Positions 8,873 to 18,107 are shown, counted from the stretch's first letter. The stretch is 64,000 nucleotides of DNA from Novosphingobium sp. G106 (GCF_019075875.1 NZ_JAHOOZ010000004.1:62001-126000), one strand, 5' to 3'. Notes: a model not told the origin generated them from the sequence alone. Translations and numbers: made by a program.

Positions 8873-9425
8873 GGGCGGTGCGGACGGCGCTCGCAAGTTT
8901 TCTGAGCGGCATCAGCGATACGATCTGCTGGTAGAGTACTTCACGCGGGGCGCGCAAATGGCGTTCCGCAACGCCAAGTTCCCTGAGCAGATGCTGTGCC
9001 TCCGGGCGCCAAAGCAGGCGCGTCAGCACGAGTGGATCAATGCCCCTGTTTGCCCGCTCGGCTCGCACGCGGCGAAACTTCACTCCTTGGGTCGCACCAC
9101 GCTCAGCGACCATGACTCCCCACCAATCGGGCACTATCGCCATGGCCGACGTGAGATGCTTTGGGTCGACGATCAGCAGGGCCTTGTCGACCACCTCGCC
9201 ATAGGCGGCCACCTGCCTAGGCAAGCGCTGCAAATTATCGGCCTCAGCCTTGATTTCGACGCCTCGGATGTGTCCGTTAATCACGGCGATGTCGATACGG
9301 CAGCTGCCATGATCGAGGCCAAGTTCGTCGATCACCAGGGTGTCGGGACAGGCTTGGGCGTGCGTCAGCAACCGCCGATAAGCAGCTTGCCTGACATCAC
9401 TGTCCCGAAGCGGTTTCGAAGCCAT
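8829..9425 (-). CDS. sce7726 family protein (PD-(D/E)xK nuclease-like)
   Basis: The 198-residue protein starts MASKPLRDSDVRQAAYRRLL. The centre carries a restriction-endonuclease-like core: an Asp in CRIDIAVINGHIRGVEIKAE, where D...EIK matches the PD-(D/E)xK metal-binding pattern, followed by a helix with QxxxY (NLQRLPRQVAAY). This is the signature of the sce7726 family, which is usually next to an sce7725/beta partner. The role is inferred to be DNA cleavage in defence. It overlaps the 3' end of the partner by 44 bases tail to tail. The start is chosen by similarity; ribosome binding is weak. Confidence 0.65.
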   Translation of the reverse strand: MASKPLRDSDVRQAAYRRLLTHAQACPDTLVIDELGLDHGSCRIDIAVINGHIRGVEIKAEADNLQRLPRQVAAYGEVVDKALLIVDPKHLTSAMAIVPDWWGVMVAERGATQGVKFRRVRAERANRGIDPLVLTRLLWRPEAQHLLRELGVAERHLRAPREVLYQQIVSLMPLRKLASAVRTALKSRTMWRDQQPLS

Positions 9426-9904
9426 GCTGAATCGATAGCCTCGGCTATGGGCTCCGCGCAACGACCAATCTCATGCTGGCCTTTCTATGGGGCTTTGCAA
9501 ATCGCCGTTCGACATCGGCCACCGAATGGTCGGCTCGCGGATCAAGGCATTTGAACGAACGTCTGCTTCTCACTTGTCAGGTTCGAAAGGAGACTAACCG
9601 GACTGTCGAAGGGTTTCGGGCGCCGGCAGGCGTACTAAACCCGGACGAGTACGACCCGCGGTGGGTCTGGGCGTGAGCTATGGGGATTTCAATTTCGGCC
9701 GGGTCTGTGGTGTCAGCCAAGAGCTGCCTGGGAGCGATACAGATCGCATCGGCCACCCCCATTGCCGGGTGCGGTAGCCTGGGGCCGGTCGCTGTCTGCG
9801 TGCTTCATCGCCGAGTTTTTGGGCGATGATGGCTCTGGGTACGAACGCTACCGCTTCCGGCGGCATGATGACCGGAGGAACGGGTGTTTCCAGGCCATGC
9901 CGGA
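9426..9904. other. gene-free stretch between sce7726 and IS91
   Basis: No gene is supported. The right part probably belongs to the 3' end region of the IS91-type element (where the oriIS lies), but no end could be recognised with confidence. Confidence 0.35.
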
Positions 9905-11098
9905 TCATGGCGCAATCTCCCGGACGAGCTTGAGAGGCCGGGGCGGTGCGCGTGGCTGCTGCCAACGCACGAAGGTCTCGATCACTACCATATGGCCACC
10001 GCAGCATGGGCATGGCGGGCGATAGTCAGGCGGCTCCTCGTCGTCGGGCGGTGGCGGGGCCGGCGCTACGTGGAGCAAGGCGCGGGCTCGGGCGATCGCA
10101 TCCTTGCGCGCCGAACCTGCGAGCAGGCCATAGTGCCGGATACGATGGAAGCCGCGCGGCAGGACGTGGAGCAGGAAGCGGCGGATGAACTCGTCTGCGG
10201 CAAGGGTCATGACACGTTGTCGGTCGAGGCCATCGCGGCGATAGTCTTTGTACCGCATGGTGACGCCGCGCTCGTCGAAGGCGATGAGGCGCCGGTTTGA
10301 GATCGCGACGCGGTGAGTGTAGCGCGACAGGTAGGCGAGCACGGCCTGGGGGCCTGCGAACGGGGCCTTGGCGTAGACGACCCAGCGCTTTTTCCTGACT
10401 GGCGCGATGAGGCGCAGGAACGCCTGGCGGCCAGCGAGCTCGCTGTTCTCGCTGCCGAAGAACAGGCGGCCAGCATCGTGAAGCGCAATCAGCCGGGTGA
10501 CGAAGAGGCGGCGGAACAATGCGCCCAACACGCGCACCGGCAGCAGGAAGGCGGGGCGTGAGGATATCCAGCGCATCCCGTCGAGCGCGATGCCTCCGCC
10601 CGGGACGATCATGTGTACATGGGGATGGTGGGTCATCGCCGACCCCCATGTGTGAAGCACCGCCGTGATGCCGATGCGCGCCCCCAGATGCTTCGGATCC
10701 GCCGCAATCGTCAGCATCGTCTCCGACGCCGCCTTGAACAACAGATCGTAGACGACGGCCTTGTTCTGCCAGGCGATGGCTGCGATCTCGGCGGGCAGCG
10801 TGAAGACCACGTGGAAGTAACCCACCGGCAGCAGATCGGCCTCGCGTTCTGCCAGCCAGGTGCGTGCCGCCGCGCCCTGGCATTTTGGGCAATGCCGGTT
10901 GCGGCATGAGTTGTAGGCGATCCGCCAGTGGCCACAGTCCTCGCAGGCCTCCACGTGCCCGCCAAGCGCAGCGGTGCGGCAGTTTTCGACCGCGGTCATG
11001 ACCTTGAGCTGATACAGGCTCAGGTGCCCCGCATGGGCTACACGATAGGCTGGCCCGGCAGCACAGAAGATATCTGCGACCTCGAGCGAAGATCGCAC
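9905..11098 (-). CDS. IS91 family rolling-circle transposase
   Basis: The 397-residue HUH transposase has an N-terminal zinc-binding domain (CEDCGHW, then CRNRHCPKCQ), the metal-binding HUH motif in HHPHVHMIVPGGG, and the paired catalytic tyrosines in YLSRYTHRVAIS (YxxxY). These are all features of the Y2 rolling-circle transposases. The coding start overlaps the end of the tyrosine recombinase gene upstream by about 60 bases, an arrangement found in a subgroup of IS91 elements. The gene appears intact. Confidence 0.88.
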   Translation of the reverse strand: MRSSLEVADIFCAAGPAYRVAHAGHLSLYQLKVMTAVENCRTAALGGHVEACEDCGHWRIAYNSCRNRHCPKCQGAAARTWLAEREADLLPVGYFHVVFTLPAEIAAIAWQNKAVVYDLLFKAASETMLTIAADPKHLGARIGITAVLHTWGSAMTHHPHVHMIVPGGGIALDGMRWISSRPAFLLPVRVLGALFRRLFVTRLIALHDAGRLFFGSENSELAGRQAFLRLIAPVRKKRWVVYAKAPFAGPQAVLAYLSRYTHRVAISNRRLIAFDERGVTMRYKDYRRDGLDRQRVMTLAADEFIRRFLLHVLPRGFHRIRHYGLLAGSARKDAIARARALLHVAPAPPPPDDEEPPDYRPPCPCCGGHMVVIETFVRWQQPRAPPRPLKLVREIAP

Positions 11099-12012
11099 CG
11101 GCTCAACTGTCCGGCGCCCCCCTGTGCACCGGGAAGCATCGCCAGCTTGTCCAGGGGGCTCACCACCGCCTTGACCGTCTTAATGGCGACCCTCGTGTAA
11201 AGTGCGGTCGTTTCCAGTTTGGAATGCCCGAGCAATGCCTGGATGATCCGAACATCGACACCGTCTTCGAGGAGATGGGTGGCGAAGCTGTGGCGAAGGG
11301 TATGGGGGCCGACCCGCTTGGCGATGCCCGCCGCCATCGCTGCCTCGACGACGATGCGGTGTAATTGTCTGGTGCTGACCGGCTTGAGATAGTGCTGCCC
11401 CGGGAACAGCCAGCCATCGGGGTGCATCACCCCCTGACGCTTGCCCACTCTCCACCATTCGCGCAGCAGCAACAGCAGATCATGGGCCAGCATGGCATTG
11501 CGATCTCGCCCGCCCTTGCCGCACTCGACCTTGAGCAGCATGCGCTCGCTGTCGATATCCCGGACCCTCAGGCGCGTGACCTCCGCAGCGCGCAGACCCG
11601 CACCGTAGGCGACTGACAGCATCGCCTGGTGCTTCAGGCTGGTCGTGGCCTGAAGCAGGCGTGCGACCTCCTCGCGGCTCAGTACCGTGGGCAGGCCGCG
11701 AGGGTGCTTAACGTGATGAAGCTTGCGGGCCAGATCCGGTCGGTCGAGTGTGCGGATATAGAAGAACCGCAAGGCCGAGACGACGGTGTTCATGGTCGTC
11801 ACGCTCATGCCCGCCTCGCGCTGGGCAATCTGGAAGCGGCGTAAATCTTCGCCCGTTGCGGTGTCCGGAGGTCGGCCCAGAAAGGCCGCAAACCGGGCAA
11901 CGTCCCTTACGTAGTTGCGCTGCGTCGCTCGGGCAAAGCGACGCAGATCCATATCTTCGAGCATTCGCTCGCGAAGGGTCTTCGTGGAAACTTCCGTGAT
12001 GGCGTTGGTCAT
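11038..12012 (-). CDS. tyrosine recombinase of an IS91-type element
   Basis: The protein (about 324 residues from ATG 12012, MTNAITEVSTKTLRERMLED) has an N-terminal SAM-like core-binding domain and a C-terminal catalytic domain. The catalytic pattern is Arg in GAGLRAAEVTRL, the HxxR box in HTLRHSFATHLLEDG, and the nucleophile Tyr in LETTALYTRV. It closely precedes the IS91 transposase. XerD-like recombinases of this kind accompany several IS91 elements and may resolve cointegrates. The start at 12012 is preferred because AGGAG lies seven bases upstream, inside a hairpin. Confidence 0.85.
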   Translation of the reverse strand: MTNAITEVSTKTLRERMLEDMDLRRFARATQRNYVRDVARFAAFLGRPPDTATGEDLRRFQIAQREAGMSVTTMNTVVSALRFFYIRTLDRPDLARKLHHVKHPRGLPTVLSREEVARLLQATTSLKHQAMLSVAYGAGLRAAEVTRLRVRDIDSERMLLKVECGKGGRDRNAMLAHDLLLLLREWWRVGKRQGVMHPDGWLFPGQHYLKPVSTRQLHRIVVEAAMAAGIAKRVGPHTLRHSFATHLLEDGVDVRIIQALLGHSKLETTALYTRVAIKTVKAVVSPLDKLAMLPGAQGGAGQLSRCDLRSRSQISSVLPGQPIV

Positions 12013-12017
12013 GGGTC

Positions 12018-12038
12018 GACTCCTCGGTTGAAGGAGTC
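12018..12038 (-). promoter_or_regulatory. hairpin hiding the ribosome binding site of the recombinase
   Basis: On the minus strand, GACTCCT pairs with AGGAGTC around a 7-base loop. The second arm contains the Shine-Dalgarno sequence AGGAG of the recombinase start at 12012. The fold would block translation unless opened, so it may keep the recombinase low. Confidence 0.45.
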
Positions 12039-12042
12039 GCAA

Positions 12043-12532
12043 AGGTCTGCCTCTGGCAGCCGCCGCTCAATCGAAGGGCCGTGGCAGCAGCTGCTCTACA
12101 CCTCGCCGATTAGCGCCATTCCCGCGACAGCGGGTTCGTACATGTCGAACTGAGCTGTCGTTCGTCGGCTGCGCGCAGCTCGGATGAACGAAGGGTCGGT
12201 TCGGTCTTTCCCAGCGCAAGTCCGGAATGTCTCCCACGTCGAACAATCCGGGGCTCTAGCCGAGCCTCGGCTAGGACGTGAACGAACGTATGGCCCGCCC
12301 CGTTTGCAAGTGGATTTTCGGGAGATCTGATCAGTCTGCGTCAACGTATACGGTCTCATGGGCGAGCCATGGCCAAGATGGACATCCGCGCATCTGAATC
12401 CCCACAACGGCATCGGCATCGAGTGCCACTTCGTTCACCGGGTTTTTCAGATGCCGATTGACTGTCAGGCCATCTTCCAATCCTTCCTGCAAACCTCGTG
12501 GGCGGTCGCGCTAAGGCGTGCCGCCGATCCGT
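12043..12532. other. noncoding stretch, includes the 3' side of the IS1111-type element
   Basis: No gene is supported. The right half (about 12300-12532) lies immediately 3' of the IS110/IS1111 transposase. In the IS1111 group the bridge RNA that directs target choice is encoded on that side, so this is where it should be sought. The element ends were not recognised. Confidence 0.35.
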
Positions 12533-13564
12533 CTACACCGCGACAGCACAGCTGCGCTCGTAGGTTGTCTCCTTGCGCAGGACCGCCCACGCGATCCGAG
12601 CCAGCTTGTTCGCCAGAGCCACGACCACGGCATTGCGGTGGACACCTCGCTCGATCATGGCCTTGAGCCATCGCCCTAGCGGCGTGTCGCTCTGTGAGAG
12701 CGATGGCAGCGCCGCTCGGGCGCCGTGGATGAGCAAGGTGCGCAAATACGTGTTGCCGCGCTTTGAGATGCCGAGCAGCCTGGCCTTGCCGCCTGTCGTC
12801 TGCTGCTTGGGGACCAGGCCGAGCCAGGCACCTAGATCGCGAGCCCTGGCGAAGCCGCTGGCGTTGCCGACAGCCGCAATCAGGGCTGTGGCGTTGAGAA
12901 CGCCCACGCCAGGGATCGAGGTCAGCCTTCGGGCAGCTGCGTCTTGGTGCGCCAGGTCGACGAACTCGCCGTTTAGTGCTTGGATCTTTGTATCGAGCTC
13001 GAGCCATTCGCCGCGCAGCTCGCTGACCAGTTGGCGCATGCGCTGCGACATTGCCCCATCGCCATCGGCAAGCATTGCATCCAGGCCCAACTCAAACTTG
13101 CGGCGCCCGAGCGGAAAGATCACACCGCGCTCCATCAGGATCGCCCGCAGTTGGTTGATCAAGCCCGTGCGCTCGGCAATGAGGCGCGAACGCACTCGGT
13201 GGAGTGTCTGGATGTCCAACTGCTCCTGGCTCTTTAGCTCGACGAAGCGCATCGTTGATCGAGAAGCAGCCTCGGCGATCCCTTCTGCGTCCCGATCATC
13301 GTTCTTCTGCGCCTTGACGTAAGGCCGTACGTATTCCGGCGGCATCAGCCTGATCTCGTGCCCATGCGCAGCAAACAGGCGCCCCAGATAGTGCGCCCCG
13401 CAGCACGCTTCCATCGCGACTACACAGGCTGGAAGTTTGGACACATAATCGATCAACGTCTGCCGGCGCATCGACCGGCGCACGACCACTGCACCAGCCG
13501 CGTCAACTCCCACAACGCTGCAAGAGTTCTTGCCCAGATCGACACCAAGGATCACGATAGTCAT
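12533..13564 (-). CDS. IS110 family (IS1111 group) transposase
   Basis: The 343-residue DEDD recombinase starts MTIVILGVDLGKNSCSVVGV with AGGAG upstream. The N-terminal RuvC-like domain holds Asp in GVDLGKN, Glu in VVAMEACCGAHYLG, and the two Asp residues of NDDRDAEGI. The C-terminal domain contains the helix-hairpin-helix LTSIPGVGVLNATALIA and the serine-containing segment ending KRGNTYLRTLLIHGARA. The VDLGKN opening and the HRVRSRLIAERTGLINQLR segment point to the IS1111 group. The gene is full length. Confidence 0.88.
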   Translation of the reverse strand: MTIVILGVDLGKNSCSVVGVDAAGAVVVRRSMRRQTLIDYVSKLPACVVAMEACCGAHYLGRLFAAHGHEIRLMPPEYVRPYVKAQKNDDRDAEGIAEAASRSTMRFVELKSQEQLDIQTLHRVRSRLIAERTGLINQLRAILMERGVIFPLGRRKFELGLDAMLADGDGAMSQRMRQLVSELRGEWLELDTKIQALNGEFVDLAHQDAAARRLTSIPGVGVLNATALIAAVGNASGFARARDLGAWLGLVPKQQTTGGKARLLGISKRGNTYLRTLLIHGARAALPSLSQSDTPLGRWLKAMIERGVHRNAVVVALANKLARIAWAVLRKETTYERSCAVAV

Positions 13565-13811
13565 CGGTCCGCTCCTCTTCCTTTTCAGACACCGGCATCA
13601 TATCCGATGCCGGGGAAAAGGGGCGGGCCATCCCATAAGGGCAGCTTATCGCTTTTGGCGACTTGATTCCGGAAAGTCCGCGACGTCGAACACTTCCGCC
13701 GGTTGGAGCGGCCGCTCGCCTCCAGCGCTGGCGCGTCGCAGGCCGCTTTGCCTTCGGCGGCAGTGCCGGGCGTGGCCCGATTGGCGACCTCTCAAGCAGG
13801 GATCGCTGTGT
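13565..13811. other. gene-free stretch between IS1111 and umuC
   Basis: No gene is supported here. The left part holds the ribosome binding site and 5' region of the IS1111-type transposase; the right part follows the umuC stop codon. No strong terminator hairpin was recognised. Confidence 0.3.
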
Positions 13812-15080
13812 TTACGCCCTGACCGCCGGGACCTCGGCGATACGGGTCGTGTAATTGGGCGAGCGAGCCTCCGATCGCGCGGTCCAGCCTCGCCTGAAGC
13901 CCTGGACCGCCGGTACAGCCGTGAATTTTCCGAAACGGGCATTGACCTCGTCCATAGCCGTCATCAGCCGCACTCGCTTGTCACTATCCTCCTCGAACAG
14001 CGTGCGGGGACGCAGGTCCTGGGTGATCAGGTCGTCCAGCATGATGCCGGCCTTGGTAATTGCGTAGCCCTCGCGCCAGGCGCTTTCGACCCCGCGCCGG
14101 GCCAGCGCGAGAAGTACGAGGCCGTCGCTTGTCATGGGTTGGGCGCTGAGGGTTCGCGAGGCCGAATACTGCGGCCTCTCGGGTTTGTGCGGATCGGTGT
14201 GGAAGAATACGGTGACACGGCCCGCGGCGAGGCCATGCTGCCTGAGCTTCTCGCCGGCGCGCATCGCATACTGCGCGACGGCGCCCATGAGCGTTTCGAT
14301 ATCGTTCACCGGCGTGCCGAACGAGCGGGTGACAGCCATCCCCTTGCGCTGCGGCTCGATCGTCTCGACTGCCATCGCCGGAATGCCGCGCAGCTCGGCG
14401 ATCAACCGCTCCAGAACGACGGTCCCCAGCCCGCGGGCCCGCTTCATTGCCATGTCGCGCAGCTGCCCGGCGGTGGTTATCCCGGCCCTTGCGAGCTTCG
14501 CCGCCGTCGCTCGGCCGACCCCCCAGACGTCACGAGCAGGAAAGCGGTCGAGCACCCAGTCGCGGACTCTTTCTTCGCGAAGGTCTGCGACGCCATCGAA
14601 CAGCGGGTTCTTTTTCGCCGCGGCGTTGCCGAGCTTCGCCAGCGTCTTGGTGGCGCCGATGCCGACGCAGGTCGGAATGCTCGTCCATTGTCGGACCTGC
14701 GCGCTCATCGCGCGCGCATGGGCGACGAGATCGAGGTGCTCGAAGCCGGCGAAATCCACGAAGGTCTCGTCGATCGAGTAAATCTCGAAATCGCGCGCGA
14801 AAGGCTGGATCGCGGCGACCACACGGCGCTGCATGTCGCCGTAGAGTGCATAGTTCGACGACAATACGCGAATGCCGTGGGCTGCGATCTTGTCCCGCAG
14901 AAAATGTACGGGGTCGCCCATTCTGATCCCCAGTGCCTTCGCCTCGGCCGATCGCGCAATCGCGCAGCCATCGTTGTTGGAAAGCACGATCACCGGCACG
15001 CCGACAAGGCCCGCATCGAAGGCGCGTTCGCACGAGACATAGTAGTTGTTGCAATCGATGAGGGCGACGGGCGTGGTCAA
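13812..15080 (-). CDS. umuC: DNA polymerase V catalytic subunit
   Basis: The 422-residue Y-family translesion polymerase has the expected length. The catalytic carboxylates are visible in [17 protein letters not shown] and in the [14 protein letters not shown] motif (SIDE box). A helix-hairpin-helix ([19 protein letters not shown]) and the little-finger domain follow. The start is TTG at 15080, which overlaps the umuD stop codon by four bases (TTGA); no upstream in-frame ATG fits the family start, which begins just before TPVALIDC. It forms the last gene of an SOS-controlled operon and should copy damaged DNA with low fidelity. Confidence 0.93.
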   Translation of the reverse strand: MTTPVALIDCNNYYVSCERAFDAGLVGVPVIVLSNNDGCAIARSAEAKALGIRMGDPVHFLRDKIAAHGIRVLSSNYALYGDMQRRVVAAIQPFARDFEIYSIDETFVDFAGFEHLDLVAHARAMSAQVRQWTSIPTCVGIGATKTLAKLGNAAAKKNPLFDGVADLREERVRDWVLDRFPARDVWGVGRATAAKLARAGITTAGQLRDMAMKRARGLGTVVLERLIAELRGIPAMAVETIEPQRKGMAVTRSFGTPVNDIETLMGAVAQYAMRAGEKLRQHGLAAGRVTVFFHTDPHKPERPQYSASRTLSAQPMTSDGLVLLALARRGVESAWREGYAITKAGIMLDDLITQDLRPRTLFEEDSDKRVRLMTAMDEVNARFGKFTAVPAVQGFRRGWTARSEARSPNYTTRIAEVPAVRA

Positions 15081-15490
15081 GCGTACCTCCGGGCCAGGCC
15101 CACGACGACGCCCCAGACTTCCACGTGCTCGTCGACGACGATTTCGCCGTAACCTTCGGCCTCCGCCACCAGCAAGAGGCGGTCTTCTCGCCGCGCCAGG
15201 CGCTTCAGCGTCCGGTCGCCGTGGACCAGCGCAACGACGATATGACCGGCACGTGGCTTCTTGGCCCGATTGACGACGATGAGGTCGCCATCGTTGATGC
15301 CCGCGCCGGACATCGAATACCCCTCGACGCGCATGACGTAGCTGGCGGCAGGATGCTCGACGAGCCAGTCGCCAAGATCGATGGGCTCTTCCATGTCGTC
15401 TTGCGCGGGCGAAGGGAAACCCGCGGGGGTGCTCACCAGAAGCAGCGGCAGTTCGAGCGGTGTCAGGTGGACTGGTACAAGTGCACGCAT
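15077..15490 (-). CDS. umuD: DNA polymerase V accessory protein UmuD, self-cleaving
   Basis: The 137-residue S24 peptidase-fold protein has the cleavage site TPA-GF at residues 23/24, the nucleophile Ser59 in GYSMSGAGI, and the general-base Lys96 in GDRTLKRL, matching the Ser60/Lys97 pair of E. coli UmuD. After RecA-stimulated self-cleavage it would bind UmuC. It is coupled to umuC by a four-base overlap and lies eight bases after the yozE-like gene. Confidence 0.92.
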   Translation of the reverse strand: MRALVPVHLTPLELPLLLVSTPAGFPSPAQDDMEEPIDLGDWLVEHPAASYVMRVEGYSMSGAGINDGDLIVVNRAKKPRAGHIVVALVHGDRTLKRLARREDRLLLVAEAEGYGEIVVDEHVEVWGVVVGLARRYA

Positions 15491-15498
15491 TTGAGGGG

Positions 15499-15900
15499 TC
15501 AGTAGCTCGACCAGTCCAGTTCAGCGTCGTCGAGCGCCTCGAACACGTCGCCGTCGGCGCCCATCTTCTGGAGGCGCGCCCTGACATCCGCCGCGCTCGC
15601 GCGCCGGGGAAAATCCCTGTCGGCCTTCGCCGCCTTGGCGAGGTCGCCGACCCAACCTTTCCGATCCGTCTGGGCGACCAACCACTCGCCGAAGCTTTGC
15701 CGCTGTATTTCCGGAGCAGTGCGGACCTCTTCGAAAAGCCTTATCGTGGGCGCAAGCTGGCCGGGCAGTGGCGCCGGCTCTGTGCTTGGTGCCGGCTCTG
15801 GCGCTGCTACCGCCGCGGTGGCGAAGTCGAACTCGACTTGCGGATCGGCCGCGAATTCCCCGTCGATAAGGCTGGTCGTCAGAGTTGATGGGCGGTGCAT
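15499..15900 (-). CDS. YozE/SAM-like protein in the umuDC operon
   Basis: The 133-residue protein has a Pro/Ala-rich linker in its N-terminal half. The C-terminal half ([20 protein letters not shown], then [20 protein letters not shown]) matches the YozE SAM-like fold. It is the first gene of the operon, with GAGGAG upstream of the ATG and a LexA box 69 bases before the start. The role in the damage response is unknown; a DNA- or protein-binding adaptor is plausible. Genes of this type are found upstream of umuDC in related plasmids, as far as I recall. Confidence 0.7.
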   Translation of the reverse strand: MHRPSTLTTSLIDGEFAADPQVEFDFATAAVAAPEPAPSTEPAPLPGQLAPTIRLFEEVRTAPEIQRQSFGEWLVAQTDRKGWVGDLAKAAKADRDFPRRASAADVRARLQKMGADGDVFEALDDAELDWSSY

Positions 15901-15968
15901 TTCGGTTTCTCCTCTCGAATCAGGAAGCGGCCATTCTATGCCCGGCGAAGCACGCCGTCATTTGCTTT

Positions 15969-15983
15969 GTTCCTTCTATGTTC
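15969..15983. promoter_or_regulatory. LexA (SOS) box
   Basis: The 15-base sequence GTTC-CTTCTAT-GTTC matches the alphaproteobacterial LexA operator GTTC-N7-GTTC exactly. It lies between the divergent yozE-umuD-umuC operon (start 15900) and the plus-strand gene at 16028, so it may control both. Confidence 0.85.
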
Positions 15984-16027
15984 TAAAATCGTAAGCGGCC
16001 CGAGTCGCCGGCCCGAAGGAACGCCCG

Positions 16028-16381
16028 ATGGAAAACAAACCTGCGGATAGCGTCGTCGCGACCGCTACGACCGACCGAACCACCTCCTATTTCGTCGCCA
16101 ACATGGTCCTGGATGCGATCCTGGGTGCCTCGAAAAGCGGCGAGAACGACACCAAGGATCCCGATGCGGCGATCGACGGCGTGCTTATGGCACTTGCCGC
16201 CGTTCTCGAGCAGGCACCGGAGTTTCCCACCAGCCAATCGCTGAGGCTCGGGGCTGAGACTTTGGGCAAGCGCGTCCACGCCCACGCTAGAAAATTTCGC
16301 GCAGTCTATGATGAGACCGGCATCCACCCGATCAATGCACTGGCCCAATCGCAAACCTTGTCCAATCCCCTACCCAACTGA
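16028..16381 (+). CDS. hypothetical protein next to an SOS box
   Basis: Unknown function. The 117-residue helical protein (MENKPADSVVATATTDRTTS...) has AAGGAA upstream of the ATG. Its C-terminal region (RLGAETLGKRVHAHARKFRA) is basic. No signal or membrane segment is visible. It starts 45 bases after the LexA box, in the opposite direction to umuDC, and is followed after 11 bases by another unknown gene, so the two probably form one transcript. Confidence 0.6.
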   Translation: MENKPADSVVATATTDRTTSYFVANMVLDAILGASKSGENDTKDPDAAIDGVLMALAAVLEQAPEFPTSQSLRLGAETLGKRVHAHARKFRAVYDETGIHPINALAQSQTLSNPLPN

Positions 16382-16392
16382 GGCACTCCGCC

Positions 16393-16806
16393 ATGTCTGA
16401 CCTTTTCGTCCTTCCCGGTTTTCGCGCAACGCCCGCCGAACGCCGCGCGGCCATAGCCCGGCTCAACACCGTCAAGCTGACGACCGACCAGTTCGAAGCG
16501 GGCTGGGGTCTTTACGAGCGTACCCAGCTCCGCGTGATGCGCGGCGAGCTGCCGCGCGAAGCGCCGATGGCCGCGCTCGAGGACTTCTGTGCCGGCGCCG
16601 ACCTGCTGCCCGCCGATCTCGCCGCCGCGGCGATTTACGTCCGTGCCGACCCGATCGTTGATGCGCGCAGCGGCGCGGTCGACCTCAAAGCCGAATATCC
16701 CGACATGTATCTCGCCTGCATCCTAGAGCCGATCGGCGACGATGCCCTCGACTATCCTGCCCTTGACCTTGGCGAGTTCCAGGAAGAGCTCGCACTGGAA
16801 GACTAA
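16393..16806 (+). CDS. hypothetical acidic protein
   Basis: Unknown function. The 137-residue, acidic, mainly helical protein (MSDLFVLPGFRATPAERRAA) closes with a strongly acidic tail (YPALDLGEFQEELALED). It follows the previous gene by 11 bases. The length and composition match a small family seen in sphingomonads, but no function is known to me. Confidence 0.6.
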   Translation: MSDLFVLPGFRATPAERRAAIARLNTVKLTTDQFEAGWGLYERTQLRVMRGELPREAPMAALEDFCAGADLLPADLAAAAIYVRADPIVDARSGAVDLKAEYPDMYLACILEPIGDDALDYPALDLGEFQEELALED

Positions 16807-16869
16807 AGGGAAACAGCGGCTTGCGATGCTTGCGCTGACGCAGCCCAGACAAATTGCCGATGATTGCCG

Positions 16870-17166
16870 CTAGGGTTTGGTCAAGACGGTCTGCGCGTCG
16901 ATTGCCCGGTCGAACGCCAGGCCGCATCGCGGCGCGATCGCCCAGGCGACTTTCGCATCGACCCAGCCGATGCCCCGAATGCGGACCGCGACACGCGAGC
17001 CGATCTCGATATCGCTAACGCCCTCGATCATCGCGCCCTCGTCCGAGATGTTGCGAACGGTGACCTGGAGGTCACCGACTGCAATCCGCACGACACCGGG
17101 CATGGACGCGGAGACCCTGTCTGTCGCCCGCTTGTCGGCAGTCAGGCTATCCTGGCGCGCAGCCAT
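16870..17166 (-). CDS. PilZ domain protein
   Basis: The 98-residue protein is a single PilZ domain that should bind cyclic di-GMP. It has the RxxxR motif (RATDR, near residue 13) and the following NxSxxG motif (NISDEGAMIEG), both intact. The start at 17166 (MAARQDSLTADK) is preferred over a longer frame because GGAAGGA lies just upstream. The protein may link second-messenger levels to motility or surface behaviour, since the target cannot be read from the sequence. Confidence 0.75.
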   Translation of the reverse strand: MAARQDSLTADKRATDRVSASMPGVVRIAVGDLQVTVRNISDEGAMIEGVSDIEIGSRVAVRIRGIGWVDAKVAWAIAPRCGLAFDRAIDAQTVLTKP

Positions 17167-17249
17167 CAGCGGTCCTTCCCAAAATCTGGTCAAGGCACCG
17201 AGGAGGATTCCAGACCAAACGCCAGCATCCTGTGCGCCGGGCGTTAACA

Positions 17250-17596
17250 TATCGCCACCACCTAGCTTCGAGACGAGACCTAACTGCGATAGGGCAAGAA
17301 AGTTCGCTCACAGCAGCTTAAAGCGGAGGCCTCTTGGGGCAGGAATAGCCACGTCCCGCGAGGATGCGGCGCATGTGTCGTTCGCAGCTGCACGGCGGAG
17401 GGCCTCGCGCCTGTGGGGGGCGCAAGAGCTATCTCGCCTGCCATATCTCGCTTTATCCGAGCCTTTGCCTCGGCTCATCGTCAGATGCGCAGGATTTCGC
17501 ATCCACGACGGTTTTCCGCTGGAACCCTTGGCTGGCAGTCCCGGTTCACCCCTTGCCCCAGACCAGATCGACAGGTCACGCACAAGGAGATCCGCC
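17250..17596. other. gene-free stretch
   Basis: No gene is supported between the PilZ gene and the small membrane protein gene at 17597. Long frames on the plus strand lack ribosome binding sites and have random-like composition. Confidence 0.3.
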
Positions 17597-17755
17597 ATGC
17601 TGAAACTCGCCGCGCTCGCCGCTCTTGGCTACGGCGCCTATCGTTATGTCCAGAACCAGCGCCGCGCGCCTGACCCCCGCCCAGTGCCGATCGCCGGCGG
17701 CCCTCTCAGCAGCGACGCCCGGGTCCAGCCAACGCCGGATGCGCCGACCCTGTAA
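17597..17755 (+). CDS. small membrane protein
   Basis: The 52-residue protein starts MLKLAALAALGYGAYRYVQN with AAGGAGA six bases before the ATG. One N-terminal hydrophobic helix is followed by a Pro-rich polar tail (RRAPDPRPVPIAGGPLSSDA). Small proteins with this layout are common in sphingomonads; the function is unknown. The strong ribosome binding site supports the call. Confidence 0.6.
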   Translation: MLKLAALAALGYGAYRYVQNQRRAPDPRPVPIAGGPLSSDARVQPTPDAPTL

Positions 17756-17839
17756 AATGATGCGCCTTGCCGCGTGAGGCCCTGCCTCCCGGGGCAAGGC
17801 GACTTCCGAATTGGCGGCTGGGCGCTAGTTTATTCGCAC

Positions 17840-18023
17840 CTAGACAGTCTGGGCAAGACGCGCATGCTTGAATGCGCCCAGAAGCCGCTGCGCATCCGCG
17901 TCGTCCTCGCAATCGATCACAACCCTATTGCCGGAACGCGGCTGCGCGACCGCCCTGCAGCAGATCGAGCGCGGCGCGGACGTCTTGCCAGGGGATGGCA
18001 ACGGTGATGGGGGACTCTGTCAT
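17840..18023 (-). pseudogene. small hypothetical protein, frameshifted by one base
   Basis: The minus strand reads MTESPITVAIPWQDVRAALD to QGGRAAAF, and then continues one base out of phase as GNRVVIDCEDDADAQRLLGA to ARLAQTV. Removing one C from TTCCGGC near 17935 joins the two parts into a single 60-residue protein. This may be a sequence error rather than a real lesion. The function is unknown. Confidence 0.45.
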
Positions 18024-18107
18024 GGCCCGACTCTGGGCTAGGACGCACGGAGCGCCAGAACATAGGTTAAGCGGGCGGAACCAAAAGATGGCCTCGCCAC
18101 TTGAGCG

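Noticed and set aside
13530..15152. A 540-codon open frame on the plus strand
   Set aside because: It is the antisense shadow of umuC, whose catalytic motifs and operon context are clear.
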